DNA of 64,000 nt, taken from Roseicitreum antarcticum. GTDB taxonomy: Bacteria > Pseudomonadota > Alphaproteobacteria > Rhodobacterales > Rhodobacteraceae. The notes below the pieces were generated by a model. That model had not been told where the DNA came from and did not search any database. It worked only from the letters and a program-made list of their open reading frames with translations. The DNA lies in the NCBI RefSeq assembly GCF_014681765.1, contig NZ_CP061498.1, positions 1,798,001-1,862,000 of the forward strand. Reading direction: 5' to 3'. Position numbers and translations under genes: made by a program. The stretch's first letter is position 1. Each line of letters starts with the position of its first letter. This document shows positions 37,057 through 44,935 of the stretch, in pieces.

Positions 37057-37926
37057 ATGCAAAGCCCGAAAACCAATGAAACCTCTTTGGTCGAGATGGC
37101 CGTCAGCGGCGCGATTACCACGCCTGCCGTGCGACCCGGCCAGTATATTCCCCATCCCGATGGTACCGCCGCCGTGCTGCCAGGCATGTTCGGCATAACC
37201 TATAACGTGCGCTGCGGCGACAGAGCCTTCGGCTGGGCAGGTGACCATGTTGAACCCGGTGTCTCGATCGACGACGAGGGCGATTCGGGTCGTCACCATG
37301 CGCTGCATTACCTCAACTGCATCGGGAATGAGGCCATGGTCACGAGTGGCCTTGCAGCCGGAGCACGCGGGATCGTCATCGGCGAACATGCCCGCATCCT
37401 CGTGCAGTTCGACGAAGACGCTCAGGATCTGATGGCACCGGGTGACCGTATCCAGATCATGACAAAAGGCCAGGGCCTCGCGCTCAGCGATCACCCGGGT
37501 GTCGCGCTAAAAAAGATGAGCCCGCGCCTGTTTCACGCGATGGGAATCATGGAAGAGGCGGGCCGCCTGCAGATCAAGGTGGCGATGGAGCTGCCGGTGC
37601 GGATCATGGGGTCGGGTGCTGAACTCAACTCCGAATATGTCGATCAGGACCTGATGTCGGGCGACCGCGCGTTGATGGCCGAGCTTGGCATCGACCAGAT
37701 GCGTCTGGGTGATCTCATCGCGATCCGGCATGCCGATCACCATTGGGGCAGATCCTACCGCAAGGGTGCCGTGTCGATCTGCCTGTGCATCCACGGAGAC
37801 AGCATCATGACCGGCCACGGCCCTGGCATCCTGACCCTGATGACAGCCCGTGATGGCGAAATCGACTTCACCATCGACCCCGCCGCCAACATCGCGACCC
37901 TTCTCGACCTGGGAGCCCAAAAATGA
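37057..37926 (+). CDS. DUF4438 protein, first of a tandem pair
   Basis: 289 residues from MQSPKTNETS. I recognise the DUF4438 style known from Thermotoga TM1086: GITYNVRCGDRAFGWAGDHV followed by EPGVSID, YLNCIGNEAMVTSGLAAGAR, and the C-terminal CIHGDSIMTGHGPGILTLMT. The function of the family is not established; the dense Gly/Asp/His loops suggest an enzyme or ligand-binding domain. No signal peptide. It is the first gene of the rightward arm and the second DUF4438 gene overlaps it by ATGA. A frame open from 36991 adds 22 unconvincing residues. Confidence 0.72.
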   Translation: MQSPKTNETSLVEMAVSGAITTPAVRPGQYIPHPDGTAAVLPGMFGITYNVRCGDRAFGWAGDHVEPGVSIDDEGDSGRHHALHYLNCIGNEAMVTSGLAAGARGIVIGEHARILVQFDEDAQDLMAPGDRIQIMTKGQGLALSDHPGVALKKMSPRLFHAMGIMEEAGRLQIKVAMELPVRIMGSGAELNSEYVDQDLMSGDRALMAELGIDQMRLGDLIAIRHADHHWGRSYRKGAVSICLCIHGDSIMTGHGPGILTLMTARDGEIDFTIDPAANIATLLDLGAQK

Positions 37927-38813
37927 GCCAATCAATGACCATCACCACCAATGCCGCCGATCTCGTATCTGTCTCGATCCTCGGTCAGGTCGCCAATCCG
38001 TCGCTCTCGGGCCTGCCCGCTGAACCCTATCGCCTCGATGCCGATGGCCGCGCCTTCCTGTGGCCCACGTTCGGCGGCATCGTCTACAATGTGAGCGTCG
38101 GCGACAGCGCTTTTGGCTGGTCCGGAGATTGCATTCATCCGGGGGTGAGCATCTTGCATCCCGATGCCAACAAGAACCGGGGCCTCAACGTTTTCGCCTG
38201 CGTCGGCAATACCGCAATGGTGGTCACGGGCGCAGCAAAAGGCGCGACCGGCACCGTCACCGGCAAATCAGGGCGGTTTTCCGATCAGGTGATCGTGCAT
38301 TTCGATGAAGAGACGCGCCGCAAACTGGCGGTGGATGACCGGATCACATTGCGCAGCGAAGGCGTGGGCCTTTCCGTGGCGGAATGCCCGGATGTCGCGT
38401 TCAAATCGCTCTCACCCACGCTGTTCGACAAACTGCCGAAGAAACTCGAAAGCGGCGTACTGAACATCGGTGTCGTCGCCATCGTGCCGCCGCATATGGT
38501 GGGTGCGGGCGCAGGCCTGACCTCGGAAGGCGGTTCGCTGCACATGCAATCGACCGACCGCGCGGAACTTGCGGCGCATGGTCTCGACAAGCTGCGGCTT
38601 GGCGATGTCATCGCGATTGCCGATACCGACAGCCGCTACAACCACGGCTATCTACGTGGTGCGATGTCGATCGGCATCATCGGCCAGACCGACGGCCCCC
38701 GCGCAGGCTACGGCCCGGGCATGACCGTGGTGATGACCGCACCTGCAGGGCAGCTCGGATGCTACGACGCGCAGGGCACCAATATCGCCGATATCCTGGG
38801 GCTGCGCGCATGA
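37923..38813 (+). CDS. DUF4438 protein, second of a tandem pair
   Basis: 296 residues, a diverged paralogue of the preceding gene with the same order of motifs: GGIVYNVSVGDSAFGWSGDC with IHPGVSILHPDA, FACVGNTAMVVTGAAKGATG, KLRLGDVIAIADTDSRYNHG and GPRAGYGPGMTVVMTA. The two genes overlap by ATGA and are about equal in length, which fits a heteromer or two subunits with different sites. The function is unknown. The next gene (Ldh2-type) overlaps its stop. Confidence 0.72.
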   Translation: MSQSMTITTNAADLVSVSILGQVANPSLSGLPAEPYRLDADGRAFLWPTFGGIVYNVSVGDSAFGWSGDCIHPGVSILHPDANKNRGLNVFACVGNTAMVVTGAAKGATGTVTGKSGRFSDQVIVHFDEETRRKLAVDDRITLRSEGVGLSVAECPDVAFKSLSPTLFDKLPKKLESGVLNIGVVAIVPPHMVGAGAGLTSEGGSLHMQSTDRAELAAHGLDKLRLGDVIAIADTDSRYNHGYLRGAMSIGIIGQTDGPRAGYGPGMTVVMTAPAGQLGCYDAQGTNIADILGLRA

Positions 38814-39898
38814 GCACCCCGATTCCGATGACGAATGTCGACCGCGACCAGTTGCGTGCTTTCGTGACCGAGGGCTTCACCGCGCTTGGCCTCACGGCCG
38901 AGGATGCCGGTATCTTTGCCGATGCGCTGGTCTTCTCGGAACTGCGGTTTCACCCTGGTCAGGGGCAGGGGGTGGCCCGCTTGCGCCGCTATCAAGAACG
39001 GATCGGGAATGGCGAGGTCAATCCACGCGCGGGCTGGTCTGTCATCAAGGAAGGCCCCGCCCTCGCCCTCGTCGACGCGCATAATGGCATCGGCACCGTG
39101 GCTGCGGCCAAAGCGATGCGTCTGGCGATCAGCAAGGCGAAAGAGAACGGCATCGGCACCGTCATCGTGCGAAACTCGACGCATTACGGATCGAGCGCGG
39201 TGCATGCCTGCCAGGCGCTCGAGCACGGCTGTGTCGGCATCGCCTATACCAATGCTGGCCCCGAAATGGCCCCCTGGGGCGGGCGCGAAGGTGCCACTGG
39301 TACCAACCCCTGGTCCATCGCGGCCCCGTCCGACAAGGGCTTTCCCGTCGTCCTCGATATCGCGCTGACGACCGCAGGCAAGGGCATGATGAAATGGAAC
39401 GCGCGCGAGGGGCGCAAGATGCCGCTCGACTGGGCACTGACCCCCGACGGCCACGAGACCGACGATCCCAATGCCGCCATGGCGGGCGCGCTTCTGGGGA
39501 TCGGTGGGCACAAGGGTTATGGCCTTGCTTTCATGACCGAGGCAATGACCGGCGTTCTCTCTGGTGGTGGCTACGGCCTTATGCCATATGCCGACCCCGG
39601 TAAGCTCGACGTGTCACATTACTTTCAGGCCATCGACATCTCCTGGTTCATGGACCCTGCTGATTATGCGCGCCGGATGGGTGAGTTCGTCGAAATGTGC
39701 AAATCGCGCGCTCTGCGCCCCGGTTTCGGCGAGATCCTCGTGCCGGGCGAACAAGAAGCACGGCGCACGGCGGCTAAATCGGCAGGCGGCGTGCCGATCG
39801 ACGATGTGGTGCTGGCCGACATGATCGCTCTGGGTCGCGAGCTTGGCCTCAGTACACCGCTCGACGCGCGCGGCCCCTACAGGGGCACCACTTTATGA
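38810..39898 (+). CDS. Ldh2-family (malate/L-sulfolactate/ureidoglycolate-type) NAD(P) dehydrogenase
   Basis: 362 residues. The family does not use a Rossmann fold. Seen: FSELRFHPGQGQGVARLRRY near the start, IGTVAAAKAMRLAISKAKEN, the catalytic His in IVRNSTHYGSSAVHACQALE, and GATGTNPWSIAAPSDKG with GGHKGYGLAFMTEAMTGVLS. The family oxidises 2-hydroxy acids including ureidoglycolate (AllD), lactate, malate and diketogulonate. Given the AllA-like and PuuE-like proteins in the same locus, a ureido-hydroxy-acid substrate is an attractive guess. Its start overlaps the DUF4438 stop by ATGA. Confidence 0.85.
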   Translation: MSTPIPMTNVDRDQLRAFVTEGFTALGLTAEDAGIFADALVFSELRFHPGQGQGVARLRRYQERIGNGEVNPRAGWSVIKEGPALALVDAHNGIGTVAAAKAMRLAISKAKENGIGTVIVRNSTHYGSSAVHACQALEHGCVGIAYTNAGPEMAPWGGREGATGTNPWSIAAPSDKGFPVVLDIALTTAGKGMMKWNAREGRKMPLDWALTPDGHETDDPNAAMAGALLGIGGHKGYGLAFMTEAMTGVLSGGGYGLMPYADPGKLDVSHYFQAIDISWFMDPADYARRMGEFVEMCKSRALRPGFGEILVPGEQEARRTAAKSAGGVPIDDVVLADMIALGRELGLSTPLDARGPYRGTTL

Positions 39899-41055
39899 GC
39901 GACCTCGCCCCACTGCCCGCAGCCTTCCACGCCCGCACCCGCGACCGTTTGCGCAAGCGGGCCGCGGCAGCGGGGCTTGACGGGCTTTTGCTGCTGCGCG
40001 CGCCGAACCTCGCCTATGCGACCGGGCTGTTCCTCTCAGCCAACGAACGGCCCATGGGCCTCTGGCTGCCGGTTGACGGTGAACCGATCCTGTTGCTGCC
40101 CGGCCTCGAACGCGAGAATGCTGACGGCACCGGCATCAGCGACGCACGGTTCTACGATGAGTTCCCCGGGGACGTGCCCCCCGTGCTCTGGATGCTCGAC
40201 CAGATCGGTCGCCGCGCTGTCGCCATCGACACGCTCGATGCGGCGCTGCTGGATGCCGCACGTGCGCGCCTCACCCGGCTCGATCTTGTCGACCATGCGA
40301 TGCAGGCCCGCGCGATCAAGGAACCCGAGGAAGTGGCGCTGGCCACCGAGGCTGCAGGCTTCGCCGATCTCTTCCTGCGTCGCCTGTATGAAGCGGCGGG
40401 CGACATCATTTCACAGGGCGGGACCGAGGCAGACCTGATGGCCGACGCCATGGGCCATGCACGCGGCGCTCTCTCCGCCAAGCACAAGACCACGTTTGCG
40501 GGCACGCCGATGGGCATCACCGCCAGCGTGCATTCCGGCCCACGGGCCGCCCTGCCGCATGGCGCTGTACTTGAACGCAGACCGCGCGCTGGCGAAACAC
40601 TGATCGCGGGGATTGGGGCCAGCCTTGGCGGCTATCACGCGGAAAGCGGTGTGACCCTGATCGTAGGACAGATATCTGCCGCACAGCGCCGCATCATGCA
40701 GGCGATGCAAGCCTGCAATGATGCTGCAATCGCAGCCTGTGCCGCCGGGCACACCTGTTCGCAAGCCAATGACGCCGCGCTAGGCGTACTCCGCACGGCA
40801 GGCTTCAGCGACACGATCCGTCACCGGATTGGACATGGCATGGGCCTAGAAGGGCACGAAGCCCCCTGGCTTGCCCAAGGGGATGCGACCCCCATCGTGC
40901 CGGGCATGATATTTTCCAGCGAGCCGGGCGTCTACCGCCCTGGTGTCGATGGATATCGCACCATCGACACAATGATCGTGACTGAAACGGGCGTGACCGT
41001 GCCCTCCCAATTCCAGACCGAAACACCGATAGACGCGCGCGTCATCACCATTTGA
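39895..41055 (+). CDS. M24 (pita-bread fold) hydrolase, creatinase-like with altered metal site
   Basis: 386 residues: an N-terminal creatinase domain (AGLDGLLLLRAPNLAYATGL) and a C-terminal pita-bread domain. Metal-ligand positions differ from active aminopeptidase P/prolidase: first Asp is Gly239 (IAGIGASLGGYHAESG), second Asp is Glu250, and the last Glu is Ile (GYRTIDTMIVTETG). The His of IGHGMGLEGHEAP and the Glu of SSEPGVYRPG remain. This matches metal-independent members such as creatinase rather than a dipeptidase. Creatinase and ectoine hydrolase, of the same fold, split C-N bonds in small amidine or cyclic compounds. It overlaps Ldh2 by ATGA. Confidence 0.83.
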   Translation: MSDLAPLPAAFHARTRDRLRKRAAAAGLDGLLLLRAPNLAYATGLFLSANERPMGLWLPVDGEPILLLPGLERENADGTGISDARFYDEFPGDVPPVLWMLDQIGRRAVAIDTLDAALLDAARARLTRLDLVDHAMQARAIKEPEEVALATEAAGFADLFLRRLYEAAGDIISQGGTEADLMADAMGHARGALSAKHKTTFAGTPMGITASVHSGPRAALPHGAVLERRPRAGETLIAGIGASLGGYHAESGVTLIVGQISAAQRRIMQAMQACNDAAIAACAAGHTCSQANDAALGVLRTAGFSDTIRHRIGHGMGLEGHEAPWLAQGDATPIVPGMIFSSEPGVYRPGVDGYRTIDTMIVTETGVTVPSQFQTETPIDARVITI

Positions 41056-41065
41056 GGAGGCCTCG

Positions 41066-42295
41066 ATGCCAGAACCAGCAGCCTGGAAATATCAGAAGAT
41101 CACCAAACCTATGTTCCAAAGCGACTCCGTCAATACGGTTTTCTTTGGCCGCGTAATCACATGCGTTGGTGACGAAGTGATCGAAGACGGCTTCGTTCAT
41201 GTCAAGGACGGCAAGATCGCCGCAGTCGGTCCGCGCGCCGCCGCGCCAGCGGGTATCGACACGCTCGACACCAACGGCAAGACCCTGATGCCCGGCATGA
41301 TGAACAGCCACGCGCATCTGTCATGGGACGGCATACACGAACTCAGCCAGCAAAGCATGTTCGATTCCCCTGAGATCCGCGCCTACAAGGCCGCCGGAAA
41401 CATGCTTAAATCCTTGCGCGCCGGCATCACCCTCGTGCGGGATCTTGGCGTGCATGATGCCAACCTCTTCACCAAACAGGCTGTCGCGCAGGGGATATTC
41501 CCCGGCCCACGGCTGCTTGTCTCGGGTGAATCGATCATCCAGACTGGTGGACATACATATTGGGTCTGTCGCGAAGCCTCTGGTGCCGACGAAATGCGCC
41601 GCGCCGTGCGCGACCAAGTCAAGCGCGGGGCGGATCTTATCAAGATCATGGCCTGCCACGACACGCTCGAATTCACCGATGACGAACTTGCCGCCGTGAT
41701 CGACGAGGCGCATCGCAACCGCCTGCCGATCACCGCACATGCAACTTATGATACATGTATCGCCCGCGTCGCCGAAGCCGGGGTCGATTGTATCGAACAT
41801 GGCGGCTCGATGAGTGATGCCACGATCCAGCTTCTGCTCGACCGCAAGCTGCCCATCGTGACGACCTTTTCCGCGCTGGTCATTCAAGCCAATGAAGAGA
41901 TCGCCCGGGCCTTTGGCATCCCCGAATGGAAGATCGAGGAACGCAAAAAGGCGGTCGCTGACAAGAGCCGCTTCGACGGCTTGGTCCGCGCATCGAAGGC
42001 TGGCGTGCCCATCGTCTTTGGCACTGATGCGGGCAGCCCTGCTGTAGAACACGACCGTATCGTGCCCGAGCTTGGCTTCATGGTCGAGGTGGGCGTGTGC
42101 CCCGACAATCTTGATGCGCTGCGCGCCATCACTGCGCGCGCCGCTGTGCTGAATGGCATGGGCGACAAACTCGGCACGCTCGAGACTGGAAAGCTCGCCG
42201 ACATGATCGTCGTTGACGGCAAACCCGATCAGGACCTGAATGCACTCGAAAAGGTTGTGATGACCTTCATCGACGGGAAAAGGATGCACGGATGA
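41066..42295 (+). CDS. Amidohydrolase-superfamily metal-dependent hydrolase
   Basis: 409 residues with an N-terminal beta-sandwich strand (VFFGRVITCVGDEVIEDGFV) and a TIM-like metal domain. The HxH is in MMNSHAHLSWDG. The Lys of ADLIKIMACHD probably carries the metal-bridging carbamate, with further ligands in ITAHATYDTC, CIEHGGSMSD and Asp of FGTDAGSPA. This looks like the imidazolonepropionase/prolidase-type branch (cyclic amide or peptide hydrolysis). No signal peptide. It lies 10 bp after the M24 gene and overlaps the aminotransferase start. Confidence 0.85.
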   Translation: MPEPAAWKYQKITKPMFQSDSVNTVFFGRVITCVGDEVIEDGFVHVKDGKIAAVGPRAAAPAGIDTLDTNGKTLMPGMMNSHAHLSWDGIHELSQQSMFDSPEIRAYKAAGNMLKSLRAGITLVRDLGVHDANLFTKQAVAQGIFPGPRLLVSGESIIQTGGHTYWVCREASGADEMRRAVRDQVKRGADLIKIMACHDTLEFTDDELAAVIDEAHRNRLPITAHATYDTCIARVAEAGVDCIEHGGSMSDATIQLLLDRKLPIVTTFSALVIQANEEIARAFGIPEWKIEERKKAVADKSRFDGLVRASKAGVPIVFGTDAGSPAVEHDRIVPELGFMVEVGVCPDNLDALRAITARAAVLNGMGDKLGTLETGKLADMIVVDGKPDQDLNALEKVVMTFIDGKRMHG

Positions 42296-43482
42296 CCACT
42301 TCGCTTTTACTGCAACGTACCGCCCCCCGAATAGTCGAGGAAGACGGTGCCTTTCGCACGAAGATGCTCGGCATCGCCGCTGGTATGGAAAACGTCATCG
42401 CGCTGGGGCGCGGTGACCCTGACTTTCACACGCCTGCCGACATCGTCGCCGCCGCGAAACAGGCGCTTGATGACAACCAGCACCATTACACTGGCCCGAC
42501 CGGACTGCCCGCCCTGCGCGAAGCCATCGCCGCGAACCTGCGCGCTGAATACAATCTGGACTATGGCCCCGACGAAATCGTGGTGACTGCCGGTGTGCAG
42601 GAAAGCATCATGCTGTGCATGCTCGGGCTGGTGCAGGAGGGTGACGAGGTGCTGATCACCTCGCCGCGTTTCACAACATATGACACTGCAGTGCATCTGT
42701 GCGGTGGCATTCCCGTGCCCGTCCCGACGCATGCGCGCGACGATTTCGCGCTGGACCCCGCTGAGATCGAGGCGCGGATCACACCGCGTACCCGGATGTT
42801 CGTGCTCGTCTCGCCCAACAACCCGACAGGTGCCGTCACCCCACCCGATTCGATCCGCAAGATCGCGGAACTGGCGGTGAAGCACGACATTCTTGTCATC
42901 GCCGATGAGATTTATGCGAAGCTAATCTATCCGCCGCATGAGCATCTGTCGCTCGCCTCGCTGCCGGGGATGAAAGATCGCACGATCACGCTCAACGGCT
43001 TTTCCAAGACCTATGCGATGACCGGCTGGCGCGTCGGCTACTTGGCCGCCCCCGCTGATTTCGTCGAAAAGCTGACCGAGCCGCGCCACACGCTTTCGAT
43101 CAATACCTGCACCATCTCACAGCACGCGGCGCTCGCCGCGCTGACCGGGCCGCAGGACGATATGGAGCGGATGTACAGCGACTATGCCACGCGCCGCGAT
43201 TATCTGATGACCGCCCTCAGCGACGCGGGTCTGGGTTTTGGCGCGCCAGGTGGGGCGTTCTACATCTATACCGACATTTCCGCGACTGGCCTGAAGGCCA
43301 AAGCCTTCTGCGAGGGGCTGCTGCGTGAAACCGGCGTGATGGTCTTTCCGGGCGACATGTTTGGCGAACCCGACAGCGACTTCATCCGCATCTCCTACCT
43401 GCAGCCCCTGCCGCTGATCAAGGAAGCAATGGGCCGGATCAGGGGCTTCATTGACGCCAGAAAGGCACATCCGCATGAGTGA
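42292..43482 (+). CDS. Class I/II PLP aminotransferase (copy in rightward arm)
   Basis: 396 residues, paralogous to the aminotransferase at 34071. Seen: IALGRGDPDFHTPADIVAAA, HYTGPTGLPALREAIAANLR, VSPNNPTGAVTPPDSIRKIA, VIADEIYAKLIYPPHEHL and PLP-lysine motif NGFSKTYAMTGWRVGYLAAP. It starts in an ATGA overlap with the amidohydrolase and its end overlaps the next gene by 8 nt. The presence of one copy in each arm suggests two different transamination steps or two substrates of one class. Exact substrate unknown. Confidence 0.88.
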   Translation: MTTSLLLQRTAPRIVEEDGAFRTKMLGIAAGMENVIALGRGDPDFHTPADIVAAAKQALDDNQHHYTGPTGLPALREAIAANLRAEYNLDYGPDEIVVTAGVQESIMLCMLGLVQEGDEVLITSPRFTTYDTAVHLCGGIPVPVPTHARDDFALDPAEIEARITPRTRMFVLVSPNNPTGAVTPPDSIRKIAELAVKHDILVIADEIYAKLIYPPHEHLSLASLPGMKDRTITLNGFSKTYAMTGWRVGYLAAPADFVEKLTEPRHTLSINTCTISQHAALAALTGPQDDMERMYSDYATRRDYLMTALSDAGLGFGAPGGAFYIYTDISATGLKAKAFCEGLLRETGVMVFPGDMFGEPDSDFIRISYLQPLPLIKEAMGRIRGFIDARKAHPHE

Positions 43483-44935
43483 TCCGACCAAAACTAAAAC
43501 CACACCGAACATGACGCCCACCATGGACAACAAGTTCGTCGGCATTCAGGTCAGCCCGATCAGCTTCATCGACGAAGGCGTCGACACCGTGCTTGATACG
43601 CTCAAGGACCGCGTTGGCGTCAACGTGCTGATGCTCGGCACCGTTTCCTGGCTCGGCCTCAAGACCGGGCGCAGCATCAGCCACAAACTCGACGGCTGGC
43701 CCGATCACGGCGTGCCGGAGCCCTTCACCATGAAAGGCGGCGCCTATTTCGATCCCGACCCGAGGTATTACACAAAGACGCTGATCAAGGATTTCCGCGC
43801 CACCGACGCAGAAATGCAAGGCATCGACATCCTTGATCTGGTGGTACCCGCCGCACATGCGCGGGGCATGAAGGTTTATGTCGAGCTGATGGAGCCTTTC
43901 TTCAAATATGCCGGTCACGGCTCGGTCAACAATATCGATATCCCGAACCTTGCCACCTGCATGGAAGTCGACGTTTTCGGGCGCCGCAAAGACGAGCCAA
44001 GCACTTCAAACCCCGATTATCGCAACTGGATGCATGCGATCATCGAGGATCAGGTCCGAAATCACGATATCGACGGCATCATGTGGTGCAACGAACGCAA
44101 CTCGCCGATCGACCAGATGATGCAGGGCGAAGCCCCCGGCGATTTCTCTGAACATACCCGCCACGAAGCGCTGGCGCGCGGCATTGATGTGGAAGCGTGC
44201 CGCCGTGCCTGCATTGCCATGTATGAGTACATGCAGGCCGCCCGCGCAGGTGAGAGTTTCGACGACGGCGCTTTCGTTACCTTCCTGCGGGTGCTGATGC
44301 AAAACCCCGAGGTGCTGATCTGGGAGAAGTTCTGGCTGGAACGGAACAAGGATCTCGACCGCGAACTTTACGGCCTTGTAAAATGGTGCAAGCCGAACTT
44401 GCCATTCGGCCTCAACGTCTGGAACCGAAACCATTTCAACATCTTTCGCCGTGCGCAATGGCCGTGGTACGAGCAAACGATGTATGCTGACTGGGTCAAG
44501 CCGATCACCTATCAGCATCAGTCAGGCGAGATCTGGAACAAGGAGTTCGGTTTCTTCCAGAAGACAATCCTGCGCGATTTCGACCCCGCAACCGCGATGA
44601 AGGTGCTTGACGGTATCCTGAACATTCAGGGTTCTGCGCTGGATAGCGTGGTGCAAGACGGTCTCGACCCTGACACTTACGTGTATAGTCAATGCGCCGA
44701 CGCAGTGCGCGGGGTGCATGGCAAGGCAAAGGTCTTCATGGGGCTTGGTATCGACGCGCCGCGTGTTCGCGCCGATCAGGCGAAATGCACACCCGACATC
44801 GCCTATCGCTCGGTCATGGCAACCTATCGCGCGGGCGGAGACGGCGTGGTGCTGTCTCCAAACTATGCCTCGATGAAGCTGACGAATCTCGACGGCGTGG
44901 CAAAGGCGCTGACCGAGTTGGGGTTGAAAGCGTGA
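43475..44935 (+). CDS. Unrecognised 486-residue TIM-barrel-like protein
   Basis: I do not recognise a named family. Start ATG at 43475 overlaps the end of the aminotransferase by 8 nt. Alternating strand-helix pattern suggests a (beta/alpha)8 barrel: VGIQVSPISFIDEGVDTVLD, VLMLGTVSWLGLKTG, GMKVYVELMEPFFKYAGHGS, DIDGIMWCNERNSPIDQMMQ (a possible acid in WCNE), LPFGLNVWNRNHFNIFRR and PITYQHQSGEIWNKEFGF. It is rich in Trp, Asn, Glu and Asp at strand ends, as in glycoside hydrolases, yet every neighbour acts on amino-acid-like compounds. No signal peptide. A glycosidase removing a sugar or a lyase acting on an N-glycoside is conceivable. Confidence 0.6.
   Translation: MSDPTKTKTTPNMTPTMDNKFVGIQVSPISFIDEGVDTVLDTLKDRVGVNVLMLGTVSWLGLKTGRSISHKLDGWPDHGVPEPFTMKGGAYFDPDPRYYTKTLIKDFRATDAEMQGIDILDLVVPAAHARGMKVYVELMEPFFKYAGHGSVNNIDIPNLATCMEVDVFGRRKDEPSTSNPDYRNWMHAIIEDQVRNHDIDGIMWCNERNSPIDQMMQGEAPGDFSEHTRHEALARGIDVEACRRACIAMYEYMQAARAGESFDDGAFVTFLRVLMQNPEVLIWEKFWLERNKDLDRELYGLVKWCKPNLPFGLNVWNRNHFNIFRRAQWPWYEQTMYADWVKPITYQHQSGEIWNKEFGFFQKTILRDFDPATAMKVLDGILNIQGSALDSVVQDGLDPDTYVYSQCADAVRGVHGKAKVFMGLGIDAPRVRADQAKCTPDIAYRSVMATYRAGGDGVVLSPNYASMKLTNLDGVAKALTELGLKA

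Noticed and set aside
35580-37079. 499-codon plus-strand open frame over the M32 peptidase and promoter gap
   Set aside because: Antisense to HEAGH-bearing M32 gene; composition typical of a mirror frame.
39895-41055. Calling the M24 protein an Xaa-Pro dipeptidase
   Set aside because: Three of five metal ligands are replaced, so a standard metal-dependent peptidase is unlikely.
34071-43482. Ectoine-degradation (doe) cluster
   Set aside because: M24 and AstE-type genes are present, but the DoeC/DoeD partners, the AsnC-type regulator and the TRAP transporter are not; the aminotransferases are class I rather than class III.
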